A stretch of 64,000 bases of DNA from Ralstonia sp. UNC404CL21Col (GCF_000620465.1 NZ_JIBE01000004.1:806001-870000); one strand, 5' to 3'; shown: positions 43,683 to 52,296, counted from the stretch's first letter. Made by a program: numbers and translations. Notes: generated by a model from the letters alone, not told the origin.

Positions 43683-44237
43683 ATGCGCACAACGTTCCGC
43701 GCCGCCCTCGCGGCACTTGCCATCGGCGCCGTCTACTTTGTCGGGACGGGCGCGCCCGCCTTCAGCCAGACCGCCGCCACCGGCGCCGCTGCGCCAGAAT
43801 TCACAGGTATCAACCAGTGGCTGAACTCGCCGCCGCTGTCCATGAAAGACCTGCGCGGCAAGGTCGTGCTGGTGGATTTCTGGACGTACTCCTGCATCAA
43901 CTGCCTCAACACGCTGCCGCACGTGAAGCAGTGGTACGACAAGTACAAGGATCAAGGCCTGGTCGTGGTGGGCGTGCACACACCGGAATACGCGTTCGAA
44001 AAATCGACCGCCAACGTGCAGGAAGCGCTCAAGCGCCTGGACGTCCGCTACCCGGTCGCGCAGGACAACAGCTACGCAACGTGGTCGGCCTTCCACAACC
44101 AGTTCTGGCCCGCGCTGTACCTGATCGATGCCGACGGGCGCATCGTCTACCAGCACTTTGGCGAAGGCCGCTACGCCGAAACGGAAGCGGCCATCCAGAA
44201 GCTGCTGGCCAATCAAAAACCCCAGAAGCCCGCGTGA
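43683..44237 (+). CDS. TlpA-like periplasmic thioredoxin-fold protein
   Basis: 184 residues with a signal peptide to APAFS. The thioredoxin domain has active site YSCINCLNTLP and VVVGVHTPEYAFEKS. It is strikingly similar over its whole length to the thioredoxin domain of the DipZ-like protein encoded 2.5 kb upstream (both have WLNSPPL, FWTYSCINC, GVHTPE, FHN-FWPA), so the two share an origin by duplication. Probably accepts electrons from the DipZ-like membrane domain. Confidence 0.9.
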   Translation: MRTTFRAALAALAIGAVYFVGTGAPAFSQTAATGAAAPEFTGINQWLNSPPLSMKDLRGKVVLVDFWTYSCINCLNTLPHVKQWYDKYKDQGLVVVGVHTPEYAFEKSTANVQEALKRLDVRYPVAQDNSYATWSAFHNQFWPALYLIDADGRIVYQHFGEGRYAETEAAIQKLLANQKPQKPA

Positions 44238-44271
44238 CGGCGCCGCGCGAGGCAACCCGCCCCAACCGTGC

Positions 44272-45075
44272 TTACGAGCGCCAGCGGGCGGGGCGTTTTT
44301 CCAGGAAGGCGTCGATGCCCTCCCCGGCGTCTTCTTCCATCATGTTGCGGGCCATGACGTCGCCTGCGTACGCATAGGCATCGGCAAGCGGCATCTGCCG
44401 TTGCCGGTAGAACATCGCCTTGCCGTAGCGAATGGCGGTGGGGCTTTTCGAGACGATGTCCGCCACCTTGCGGGCAACGGCGTCATCCAGCTCCGCCGCC
44501 GGTACGGCCTCGTTGATCAGGCCCCAGTCGGCCGCCGTGGCCGCATCGATAAAGCGGCCCGTCACGAGCATGTCGAATGCGCGCTTGGGGAGCACGTTGC
44601 GCGACAACGCCACTGCCGGCGTCGAACAGAACAGGCCGACGTTGATGCCCGACACCGCAAACCGCGCCGCATCCGAAGCGATGGCGAGATCGCAACTGCC
44701 GACCAACTGGCAACCCGCCGCGGTCGCCACGCCATGCACGCGCGCAATGACCGGCACCGGCAGCACCTGGATCGCCTGCATCACCACGCTGCAGCGCGCA
44801 AACAGCGCCTGGTAATACGCAAGCTCCGGCGTGCCGCGCATTTCACGCAGGTCGTGCCCGGCACAGAACGCCTTGCCCTCGGCGCCCAGCACCACGCAGC
44901 GCACCGTCGCATCTTGCGCAATGTCGTCCAACACGCGCTGCAGCGCATCGAGCATGGCTTCAGACAACGCATTGAACTGCAGCGGCCGATTCAGCCGCAG
45001 GGTGACGACGCCGTCGCGGTCATCGCGCAAGACAGGCGGTTCGACGGCAGTCTGGGTGGTGGGTTGAGGTTGCAT
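44272..45075 (-). CDS. enoyl-CoA hydratase/isomerase family protein
   Basis: 267 residues from the ATG at 45075, which has AAGGAG five bases upstream. Crotonase motifs: LRLNRPLQFNALSEAML, GKAFCAGHDLREM (oxyanion hole), HGVATAAGCQLVGSCDLAIAS and INVGLFCSTPAVALSRNV. The catalytic Glu pair of classical hydratases is not evident (Gly/Cys around the second site), so hydratase activity is uncertain; it resembles the ECHDC3 group. Convergent with the TlpA-like gene. Confidence 0.88.
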   Translation of the reverse strand: MQPQPTTQTAVEPPVLRDDRDGVVTLRLNRPLQFNALSEAMLDALQRVLDDIAQDATVRCVVLGAEGKAFCAGHDLREMRGTPELAYYQALFARCSVVMQAIQVLPVPVIARVHGVATAAGCQLVGSCDLAIASDAARFAVSGINVGLFCSTPAVALSRNVLPKRAFDMLVTGRFIDAATAADWGLINEAVPAAELDDAVARKVADIVSKSPTAIRYGKAMFYRQRQMPLADAYAYAGDVMARNMMEEDAGEGIDAFLEKRPARWRS

Positions 45076-45346
45076 GCGCACTCCTTTGCAGGGTGGTGCC
45101 GTGGGGGCACCAGTCTATTCCCGCGCAGCGCGGGTTGCACTCGGGCGTTCCCCGTAACACCCTGCCGGGCACCAGCGGCAGCAGGCCTGAAAGTTCTACC
45201 CCCTTGGCCGCGTTGACATCGGGCAGGCCACTGACTATCACGCGTCTATGACGTCGGTTGCCCCCGGGCAACGCAATCACATCGCAGTCGCACGGCAAGT
45301 CACACCACAAGCGAACGCGTGACGCTGTCACCGCAAGGGGGCCAAC
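45076..45346. other. 271-bp intergenic region
   Basis: Promoter region for two divergent genes. The only structure is an inverted repeat GTTGCCC (45257-45263) / GGGCAAC (45266-45272) about 75 bp before the MASE4-like gene. Confidence 0.4.
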
Positions 45347-46276
45347 GTGATGTCGGAAACGCTGGACATGCAGCGGGGCTTGTTACTGAGCCTCTCGCCA
45401 GGACGCCGAACGTACTGGATGGCGCAAGCCGTGGCCGTGCTGTCGCTCGTGGTGCTGGTGTCCGCCGTGCCGTTTGCGAAGGTGCAGCTGGCGCAACTTC
45501 CGTCGTTCGTACCGATTTACGAATCGGCTCTCATCCTCAATGACCTGATTACCGCCGCGCTGCTCTTCGGGCAGTTCGCCATCACGCGGTCGCGGGCGAT
45601 GTTGGCACTCGCCAGCGGTTACCTGTTCACGGCCACCACGGCGCTGGGGCATCTGCTGTCGTTTCCGGGGCTGTTCGCCCCTGGCGGGCTGCTTGGGGCG
45701 GGGCCGCAGAGCACTGCGTGGATCTACATGTTCTGGCACGCGGGCTTTCCGCTGTTTGTCATCGCTTACGCCGTGCTCAAGGGGCGCGAAGAGCGCGAGC
45801 CCGATCGCTTTCCGGCCTACACGCTGACACGGAAAACAGCGCTGTGCACCGTGGCCGCCGTGCTGGGCGCATCCGCCGCGTGCGTGGCACTCGCAACCGT
45901 CGGCGAGCACCTGCTGCCACCCATCATGGCCGCCAACCGCTACACGCCCACCATGGCAATCGTGGCCGGCAGCACGTGGTGCATTTGCGTGGCCGCGCTG
46001 GTCGTACTGTGGCGCACCCGCCCGCACTTGACGCTCGATGTCTGGCTGATGGTGGTGCTGTGCGTGTGGATCTGCGATGTCGCGCTCAGCACCGTGTTCA
46101 ACGGGGGGCGGTATGACCTCGGCTTCTATGCCGGCCGCGTGTTCGGGCTGCTGGGCGCGAGCTTTGTGCTGCTGTCGTTGTTGATCGAGAACACCGTGCT
46201 GCATTCGCGGCTGGCGGCAGCGCGGGCAGAACTCAAGCAGCTTGCGGCGGGCAACGTTGGGGATCGGCAAGGCTGA
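45347..46276 (+). CDS. orphan MASE4-like membrane sensor protein
   Basis: 309 residues with about eight membrane helices and the MASE4 pattern: LLFGQFAITRSRAMLALASGYLFTA, PQSTAWIYMFWHAGFPLFVIAYA, and NGGRYDLGFYAGRVFGLLGASFVLLSLL. In most known proteins this sensor is followed by GGDEF or histidine-kinase modules. Here the protein ends soon after a short helix (LAAARAELKQLAAG) and nothing similar follows downstream. It may work as a stand-alone sensor with a partner in trans or be the remnant of a larger protein. GTG/ATG start near 45347 is uncertain by a few codons. Confidence 0.75.
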   Translation: MMSETLDMQRGLLLSLSPGRRTYWMAQAVAVLSLVVLVSAVPFAKVQLAQLPSFVPIYESALILNDLITAALLFGQFAITRSRAMLALASGYLFTATTALGHLLSFPGLFAPGGLLGAGPQSTAWIYMFWHAGFPLFVIAYAVLKGREEREPDRFPAYTLTRKTALCTVAAVLGASAACVALATVGEHLLPPIMAANRYTPTMAIVAGSTWCICVAALVVLWRTRPHLTLDVWLMVVLCVWICDVALSTVFNGGRYDLGFYAGRVFGLLGASFVLLSLLIENTVLHSRLAAARAELKQLAAGNVGDRQG

Positions 46277-46302
46277 CGGCTGGGTCTTTCCTTTACATGC
46301 TG

Positions 46303-46743
46303 CTATGCCCGCTCTAACGGAGCAGAGCCCCGCTTGGTACGAGTCGCCGGCTTCCTGCTCGTAACCTTCTTTGCACCGCCATTTCGGGACGCGCTCACCT
46401 TTGCAGCTTTCACTTTGGCGTTGGCTCCACGCTTGCCGACCTTCATATTTTCTTGGGAGACGGCCGGCTTGGCCTGCAAGTGCAACCCAAGTGCCTTCAT
46501 GACCTGCAGTACCGTCGAGAACGCCGGATTCCCCCCTGCGCGCAGTGCCTTGTACAGGCTTGTACGTCCAAGGCCCGTTTCTTCTGCAATTTGAGCGATG
46601 CCCTTCGCTCGAGCGATCACGCCGATCGACTCCGCAATAAAAGCGGCATCCCCCGTTTCGAGCGCCGCTGACAAAAATTCGGCCATGGTCTCTTCACTGT
46701 CCAGGTATTCGGCAGCGTCAAACTCTCGCGTTGCGATACTCAT
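46303..46743 (-). CDS. HigA-like antitoxin with long Lys/Arg-rich tail
   Basis: 146 residues from the ATG at 46743 (GAAGGG eight bases upstream); a GTG at 46752 overlapping the toxin stop is the alternative. Residues ~1-92 are an HTH antidote of the HI1420 type (MAEFLSAALETGDAAFIAESIG, IAQIAEETGLGRTSLYKALRAGGNPAFSTVLQVMKALGL). The last ~50 residues are a disordered Lys/Ala/Arg tail (NAKVKAAKVSASRNGGAKK), like histone H1 or bacterial H1-like proteins, not usual in this family. It should neutralise the toxin and repress the operon. Confidence 0.85.
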   Translation of the reverse strand: MSIATREFDAAEYLDSEETMAEFLSAALETGDAAFIAESIGVIARAKGIAQIAEETGLGRTSLYKALRAGGNPAFSTVLQVMKALGLHLQAKPAVSQENMKVGKRGANAKVKAAKVSASRNGGAKKVTSRKPATRTKRGSAPLERA

Positions 46744-46748
46744 GGTGC

Positions 46749-47045
46749 TCACCCTTCAACCTGTTTGGCCATTTCTCTGGCCTTATTGATGTCTTTGCTC
46801 TGGGACCCCTTGTCACCTCCACAAAGCAAGATATACACGGTGTCGCCACGTTGCGTGTAGTACACCCGGTAACCGGGGCCGTGGTCGATTCGCATTTCGC
46901 ACACCCCTTCCCCGACGGATTTCCAATCACCAAAGTTTCCGCTCCTGGCGCGCTGGATGCGGGAAGCAATGCGGGCGCGAGCTAACCTGTCAGCCAAGCC
47001 CTGAAGCCAGTTGGCGAATGTCTCGGTCTCATGGATCGTATTCAT
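46749..47045 (-). CDS. RelE/HigB-type toxin
   Basis: 98 residues from the ATG at 47045. The HI1419-type addiction-module killer pattern is clear: ETETFANWLQGLADRLARARIASRIQRARSGNFGDWKSVGEGVCEMRIDHGPGYRVYYTQ and LLCGGDKGSQSKDINKA. These toxins cut mRNA at the ribosome. Toxin first, antitoxin second with overlapping ends, as in HigBA. A run of A/T (47048-47085) with two GGATAC elements upstream probably holds the promoter and operator. Confidence 0.92.
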   Translation of the reverse strand: MNTIHETETFANWLQGLADRLARARIASRIQRARSGNFGDWKSVGEGVCEMRIDHGPGYRVYYTQRGDTVYILLCGGDKGSQSKDINKAREMAKQVEG

Positions 47046-47208
47046 TCGCAAAATTGTATCCGTCAGGATACAGACAAAAGTTGCAAATTGTCGAGTTCCT
47101 ATGATTCGGGCGACGCCGCGATATTGGGGTAATCCGCCATTTCGGCCGGCGCCCACCTTTTCGACACTCCTGCCACACCACCAAAAAAAACAAGGGGCGG
47201 AGACAGGT

Positions 47209-48360
47209 ATGGACCGGAGGCAATTCGTACGGAGTTCAGTAGCACTGGGCGGCGCAATGATGCTCACGCCCCTGGCGCGCGCGGCGGAAGCCGGCGTGTT
47301 TGCAGACAAGATCGTCTTTGGGCAGACGGTGGGGTTCGACAGCGTATGGGGTGGGCTGTACAAGAACTACACCAACGGCCTGCTGGCGGGCTTCGAGCAG
47401 GTCAATGCCCAGGGCGGCGTGGCCGGCCGCAAGCTGGTCGTCAAGCGGCTGGAAGACAACTACCTGCCTGACAAGGCGGTAGCCAACGTCAAGGCGCTGG
47501 TGCAGGAAGGCGTGTTCGGCCTTGTGTGCATGGGCGGCACCGGCAACACCATCGCCGCCTTGCCGCTGCTGGAGCAATACCGCCTGCCCATGGTGGGCGC
47601 CATGACGGGCGCGGGCGCCGCGCGCAAGCCCAGCGCGCCGCTCTTCCACACGCGCGCCAGCTACGCAGACGAAGTCGCGAAGATGGTGCAGCACGCCACG
47701 ACCATCGGCCTGAAGCGCGTGGCCTTGGTCTACCAGGACAACCCCTTCGGCGCCGGCAATGCCGACGCCGCCAAGGCCGCTGCGGCCAAGTTCGGCGCGC
47801 AGATCGTCGCGCTCATCCCGCACAACGCCAAGGGAGATGACATCGACATGGTGGTCGACAAGATTGCCGCCGCCAACCCGCAGACCACGCTGCTGTTTAC
47901 GTCGCCTGCATCCGTCGCCGACATGCTCACGCGCTATCAGGCCAAGCACGGCCCCGTGCCGCTGCCGCAGCCGTGGATCCTGTCCGTCACCACGCCCAAG
48001 ACCGTGTTCGAGAAAGCCGGCCCGCTGGCGCACGGCGTGGCTGTCACGCAGGTCATGCCCGGGCCCAATGCTCGCACCCAGCCGCTGGTGCGCGCGTTTC
48101 GCGAAGCCAACGACAAGTTTGGCGACCACAACAACCAGACCTACGAAGCGGTGGAAGGCTTTCTCACCGCCCGCGTCATCGTGGAGGGCCTGCGCGCCTG
48201 CGGCAGCAACCCCACGCGCGACGGCTTCATCCAGGCGCTGGAAGGCTTCGGCACACGCGACTTTGGCGGCGTGCGCGTCCACTACGACCGCACCAACCAC
48301 GCCGGGCTGGACTACGTAGACGTCACGATGATCGGCAGCAACGGCCACCTCGTCGGCTGA
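47209..48360 (+). CDS. periplasmic binding protein of branched-chain amino acid type
   Basis: 383 residues from the ATG at 47209. Leader MDRRQFVRSSVALGGAMMLTPLARA, with a Tat-like RR. The mature part is a type-I periplasmic binding fold (ADKIVFGQTVGFDSVWGGLYKNYTNGLLAGFEQVNAQGGVAGRKL, VCMGGTGNTIAALPLLEQYRLPMVG, FHTRASYADEVAKMVQHA). It binds a branched-chain amino acid, amide or aromatic acid. No permease or ATPase gene lies beside it, so it is either an orphan subunit or a sensor. Confidence 0.9.
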   Translation: MDRRQFVRSSVALGGAMMLTPLARAAEAGVFADKIVFGQTVGFDSVWGGLYKNYTNGLLAGFEQVNAQGGVAGRKLVVKRLEDNYLPDKAVANVKALVQEGVFGLVCMGGTGNTIAALPLLEQYRLPMVGAMTGAGAARKPSAPLFHTRASYADEVAKMVQHATTIGLKRVALVYQDNPFGAGNADAAKAAAAKFGAQIVALIPHNAKGDDIDMVVDKIAAANPQTTLLFTSPASVADMLTRYQAKHGPVPLPQPWILSVTTPKTVFEKAGPLAHGVAVTQVMPGPNARTQPLVRAFREANDKFGDHNNQTYEAVEGFLTARVIVEGLRACGSNPTRDGFIQALEGFGTRDFGGVRVHYDRTNHAGLDYVDVTMIGSNGHLVG

Positions 48361-48378
48361 GCGGGGCGCAAAAAAGCC

Positions 48379-48410
48379 AACAAGGCAACAAGGCAACAAG
48401 GCAACAAGGC
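48379..48410. repeat. four tandem copies of AACAAGGC
   Basis: Four exact 8-bp copies in a row, 19 bp after the stop of the binding-protein gene and ~80 bp before the lipoprotein gene. Non-coding, so copy-number change would alter spacing only. Confidence 0.9.
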
Positions 48411-48488
48411 AGTGCGCAGCGGATAGCGACTGCAAAAAGGTTGGAGCGGCGGCGTAGAATCCGCTTGCCACGGAAGCCCCGCCCAACC

Positions 48489-49076
48489 ATGCCCGCCCGC
48501 GCCATCGCAATACGCTGCGTCGCAATCCTCTGTGCCATCGCGCCTCTCGCAGGTTGCGTGAGCTATCAAGACCCGCGCACGCCCGAACAGCAGAAGCTTG
48601 CGCTGCAGCAGGCCGCCAATGAACTGGTCGGCCGCTACACCATCACAGACAGCCGCAACGACGATGGCCGCGGCTACACGCAAGCCATCGTCAGCAGGCA
48701 AGACGGCTCAGACCAGCTCAGCCTGCAGTTGATGGGCCCGGCCACCGGCGCCGTCACGTTGGCCGGTTCCGACTGCCGGGGCTGGTATACCGAGAACCAC
48801 CGCTATACCGCCATGCAGTGCGATGCGCTGACCGGCGAGGTCAACTTCTTCGCGCTGATGCGCCAGGCCAACCCGGCGCCCGTGAACTCCGGCACCATAC
48901 CGGCTTCATTTGCGACGATGACGGTTCCGGAAGGCAGCTACCGCTTCGACATTGCAGACCGCGGCGGGCGGTATCACCACTACGTGCTGACGAAGACGCC
49001 GCTGCAGCAGGTGAGCGAAGCGCCAGGTGCCCCGCGGCGATGGCCGGCACCGCCGACGCCACGCGCATCACAGTAG
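48489..49076 (+). CDS. putative lipoprotein, 195 aa
   Basis: Start at the ATG 48489, which places a lipoprotein signal first (CVAILCAIAPLAGC, lipidated Cys at ~24). The mature part has YTITDSRNDDGRGYTQAIV, and two Cys (GSDCRGW, AMQCDAL) that may be bridged. Family unknown. The next gene follows after 65 bp on the same strand. Confidence 0.7.
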   Translation: MPARAIAIRCVAILCAIAPLAGCVSYQDPRTPEQQKLALQQAANELVGRYTITDSRNDDGRGYTQAIVSRQDGSDQLSLQLMGPATGAVTLAGSDCRGWYTENHRYTAMQCDALTGEVNFFALMRQANPAPVNSGTIPASFATMTVPEGSYRFDIADRGGRYHHYVLTKTPLQQVSEAPGAPRRWPAPPTPRASQ

Positions 49077-49141
49077 GCATTGCCGGCTTAGCATTCAGAA
49101 CAGAACACAACGCAACAACGCACGTTTCAAAGGGGTAGGAG

Positions 49142-49819
49142 TTGTCGAAAAAGATCATCTCTCTGGTCTTGGCCTGCGCTTGCAGCATGAGCCAAGTGGC
49201 CTTCGGACAAATCTCGATGGAGGCGCCGCTGACGGACGCGCCGCCAACCGAAGCGCTGCAGACGGAAATCCTTCAGGCCGGCACACCGCAGGCAGACGCA
49301 CCCAAGGTTGAAGCAGCGCCGCAAGCCGAAGCGCCCGCGCCCGAGCCCGCGCCAAGGGCGGAGCCCATCGTGAAGGTCGAACAAAGCTATTGGGCGGCCG
49401 AAGGCCTGAGCGCGCGGATGCGCAAGGCGCGTGCGATCACGCTGTATTTGATGGACCCCGCCCTGGCGTCGCTCAAGGCCGTGGATGAAGCGCACCTGAA
49501 AGACGCCGGCTGCGAATACCGCACCGAAGACGCCGCACTCATCGCCAACTTTGCCGATACCGTGGAAAGCGCCAGCGTGCGCAGCAGCTCGTTCTCACTG
49601 CAGTTCGAACCGCGCGAAGCCGTGTACCTGGCGCTGGGCGGCGGCAGCGAGATGAAGCTGCTGTTCGAGAAGCCCTACCCGAATCAAGCGGAAGTGCTGG
49701 GACAGATCAACGGTCAACCGGTCTCGGCCAGCAAGAGCCTGGTGGAAGGCCTCTATCGATGGGCCGCAAAGGTGGGGCGCGTTCGGCGGTGCGAGGGCTT
49801 TGTGGGCCGATACCGCTAA
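49142..49819 (+). CDS. exported protein of unknown function, 225 aa
   Basis: TTG start with AAGGGG seven bases upstream. Signal peptide to VAFGQ, then a Pro/Ala/Glu-rich linker (APQAEAPAPEPAPRAEP), then a ~150-residue domain (QSYWAAEGLSARMRKARAITLYLMDP, FEPREAVYLALGGGSEMKLLFEKPYP) with two Cys. No family recognised; the linker suggests it reaches across the periplasm. Confidence 0.65.
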   Translation: MSKKIISLVLACACSMSQVAFGQISMEAPLTDAPPTEALQTEILQAGTPQADAPKVEAAPQAEAPAPEPAPRAEPIVKVEQSYWAAEGLSARMRKARAITLYLMDPALASLKAVDEAHLKDAGCEYRTEDAALIANFADTVESASVRSSSFSLQFEPREAVYLALGGGSEMKLLFEKPYPNQAEVLGQINGQPVSASKSLVEGLYRWAAKVGRVRRCEGFVGRYR

Positions 49820-49837
49820 GCCACCCACGCCGTCCCC

Positions 49838-52009
49838 TCAAAGCGCAGGCGCAAACGCCCGCAGATTGGCCTCCAGCACAAACTGCTGGCACACGCTCGG
49901 CGCCAGCGGGCGGCTGAAGAAATACCCCTGAAACCGGTCACAGCCCAGCGCCGACAGGCGCTTGAGCTGCTGCTCCGTCTCCACGCCTTCCACCACGGTG
50001 GACAGGTTCAGCGTGCGGCTCAGGCTGGCAATGCTGCGCACGATGTGTTCATTGACGCTGCCGGCGCTCACGTCGGCCAGCGAGCGGTCGATCTTTACGG
50101 TGTCCAGCGGCAGCTCGCGCAGGTAGTGCAGTGACGTATGGCCCATCCCGAAATCGTCGAGCGCGACTTTCACGCCGGCCTCGCGCAGCTGCTTCAGGTT
50201 GCCGATGGCGTTGATGTCCGGCAGCAGCATCGTCGATTCAGTGATCTCCAGTTCAAGCTGCGTGGGCGACAACCCCTCGCGATGCAGGATGTCGAGCACG
50301 TTCCGATACAGCCTGCAGTCCAGCAGCTGCCGTGGCGACAGATTCACGGCGATCACGAAGTCGTCCGGCAGCACGCCGCGCCAGGCCGCGCGCTGCTGGC
50401 ACGCGAGCGACAGAATCCGTAGACCCAGCTGATCGATCTTGCCAATGTCATCGGCCAGTGCCACGACGATGGGCGGGGCCACGCGGCCCAGCACCGGATG
50501 CTGCCAGCGCAGCAGCGCCTCGGCGCCGAACACGCGCCCGGTGGCGCAATCCACCTGCGGCTGAAACTCCAGGAAGATCTGCCCTTCTTTCTTGATGGCG
50601 TCTTCCAGGTCGCTGGCCAGTGCCACCGCCATGCGGCCTTCGTCGCCGGGCAGGTCCAGACAGCGCTTGCCCTTCAGGCTCACCTCGGCCGACTCGGCAA
50701 TCTGCAGCAAAGACGCCAGCACATCCTGACTGCGCCGTGCGGACAGCACATCCGACATGCGGACGAAGGGCAGGTAAATCGCCGCCCCCACCACCAAACC
50801 GACGAGCTGCACCACCGCGCCCCACACCGAGCCCGTGGCCGCATAGCCGCTGAACAGCGCCGGCGTGGTCCACGCCACGGGGTAGCTCGTCTTGGGCAGC
50901 AGGTCGGCAATGGTGGCCGCATAGGCGATCAGGATCTGCACCAGCGGCGTGAGCAGGAACGGAATCGCATAAACCGGGTTGAGCACCAGCGGCAGCCCGA
51001 ACAGCAGCGGCTCGTTCACGTTGAACAGCGCCGGCAGCATGACGACCAGCGCCATCTTGCGGCCGCGCTGCGTGCGCCTGGACATCAGCAGCGCCAGCAT
51101 CAGGCTGAGCGTGCCGCCCGAGCCGCCCATGCGCGCAAACACCGCGAAGAAGTGATAGGTAAAGATGAACTGCGGCTGCCCGCCCCCGGCCACTGCCGCC
51201 GCATTGGCCTGCGTGGCCGGCTCCAGGATGTGCTGATGCACCGCGTACAGCGCGTTCGGCCCATGGATGCCGAACAGCCAGAGCACCTGCGCCACGGTTT
51301 CGTAGGCCAGCCCAAACAGCAGGCTGTTGGCGACTTCCGAATACGGCGCTGCCAGCAGCGCATCGCATGCGGCCATCAGTTGCGACCAGCCGGCCCACGC
51401 CACGCCGGCTTTGAGCAGCGCAAACGCGAGGATCGTCAGCATGCCGGCGGGCACCACCGACAGCACGTCGCCCACCAGCAGATCGTTGCTCAAATGGTGG
51501 GACGGAATGCGCAAACGGCGGATGCTGCACAGCTTCAGAAACAGCGTGCCGCCCAGCGACGCCACCACCAGCGCCCCAAACAGCCCCTGCCCCAGCGAAA
51601 GCCACGGCATCAACGATGCATCCGTACCCGGCGCAATGAGCGTAAAGAAGCACGACACCACCACCACGGCCGCCACGGTGGGGTTGACCACGCGGTGCCC
51701 GGCGCGCTGGTTGTGCAACTGCGCCAACACATCGGCAAACCCGAACAGCGCGACCAGCGCGCCGATGCCGATCGTGCCGGCCAGCACGCTGTCGCAAAAG
51801 GCATCGAGCCCGGGGCCGAAGGCCTGCAGCAGCAGGTGGCGCATGCCGGCGGTAGGCGGATTGCGCAACAGCAGCGCCACCGCGGCCACCATGATGAGCG
51901 GCAACGAGAGCGCCAGCCCGCGCCGAATGGCAATGAAATACGGCCCACGGTCGAAGCGCTCGGCAGCGCTCAACAACCTCAGCCAAGGCGATAGCGCCTG
52001 CGTCGTCAT
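49838..52009 (-). CDS. PTS EIIC-like membrane domain fused to an EAL c-di-GMP phosphodiesterase
   Basis: 722 residues from the ATG at 52009. Residues ~1-420 resemble a lactose/cellobiose-type PTS EIIC: about ten helices, with the sugar-binding signature LFNVNEPLLFGLPLVLNPV. Residues ~465-715 are an EAL domain with all catalytic motifs: FGAEALLRW, VNLSPRQL, LEITEST, LDDFGMGHTSL, VKIDRSL, VEGVETEQ and QGYFFSRP. No EIIA/EIIB gene nearby. It would hydrolyse c-di-GMP in response to a ligand bound by the EIIC part; the coupling is inferred. Confidence 0.92.
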   Translation of the reverse strand: MTTQALSPWLRLLSAAERFDRGPYFIAIRRGLALSLPLIMVAAVALLLRNPPTAGMRHLLLQAFGPGLDAFCDSVLAGTIGIGALVALFGFADVLAQLHNQRAGHRVVNPTVAAVVVVSCFFTLIAPGTDASLMPWLSLGQGLFGALVVASLGGTLFLKLCSIRRLRIPSHHLSNDLLVGDVLSVVPAGMLTILAFALLKAGVAWAGWSQLMAACDALLAAPYSEVANSLLFGLAYETVAQVLWLFGIHGPNALYAVHQHILEPATQANAAAVAGGGQPQFIFTYHFFAVFARMGGSGGTLSLMLALLMSRRTQRGRKMALVVMLPALFNVNEPLLFGLPLVLNPVYAIPFLLTPLVQILIAYAATIADLLPKTSYPVAWTTPALFSGYAATGSVWGAVVQLVGLVVGAAIYLPFVRMSDVLSARRSQDVLASLLQIAESAEVSLKGKRCLDLPGDEGRMAVALASDLEDAIKKEGQIFLEFQPQVDCATGRVFGAEALLRWQHPVLGRVAPPIVVALADDIGKIDQLGLRILSLACQQRAAWRGVLPDDFVIAVNLSPRQLLDCRLYRNVLDILHREGLSPTQLELEITESTMLLPDINAIGNLKQLREAGVKVALDDFGMGHTSLHYLRELPLDTVKIDRSLADVSAGSVNEHIVRSIASLSRTLNLSTVVEGVETEQQLKRLSALGCDRFQGYFFSRPLAPSVCQQFVLEANLRAFAPAL

Positions 52010-52105
52010 AGGACTCGATCTTTGTTCGAGGTGGATCGGCAAATCCCGGGGCAGCCCGAAGTGTTGCCTATGGGGCTACGAATCCTAATCGACATGACCC
52101 GGAAT

Positions 52106-52173
52106 GCACTTAAGTGCGCGTTTGTGCAATACGCAAAAAAGGTCATCCGCCCATGGCAAGCTTTGTGCAATAC
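52106..52173. promoter_or_regulatory. palindrome and 12-bp direct repeat in divergent promoter region
   Basis: GCACTTAAGTGC (52106-52117) is a perfect 12-bp palindrome. TTTGTGCAATAC occurs twice, at 52121-52132 and 52162-52173 (41 bp apart). They lie in the 287-bp gap between the divergent EIIC-EAL and FUSC-type genes and are candidate regulator sites. Nothing else is seen in the gap. Confidence 0.45.
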
Positions 52174-52296
52174 CTAGGGGAAACCCGGAGTCTTGCCGTG
52201 CTCGCCGCCTCCAAAGCGCACCACGGCAAGGCACCGGCACCAACGTGGCGCCCATCCTGTGTACGGCGCGCCCCAGAATCTGCAACGATCTTGCCT

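Noticed and set aside
43622-44377. Alternative plus-strand frame over the TlpA-like gene
   Set aside because: Overlaps in another frame a protein with signal peptide and SCINC active site; composition is shadow-like.
48361-48420. Short direct repeats as a CRISPR array
   Set aside because: Eight-base units without spacers; plain tandem repeat.
50498-51994. Long plus-strand frame (~498 codons) opposite the EIIC-EAL gene
   Set aside because: Composition is Arg/Gln/His-heavy with no hydrophobic pattern; the minus strand has unmistakable EIIC and EAL motifs.
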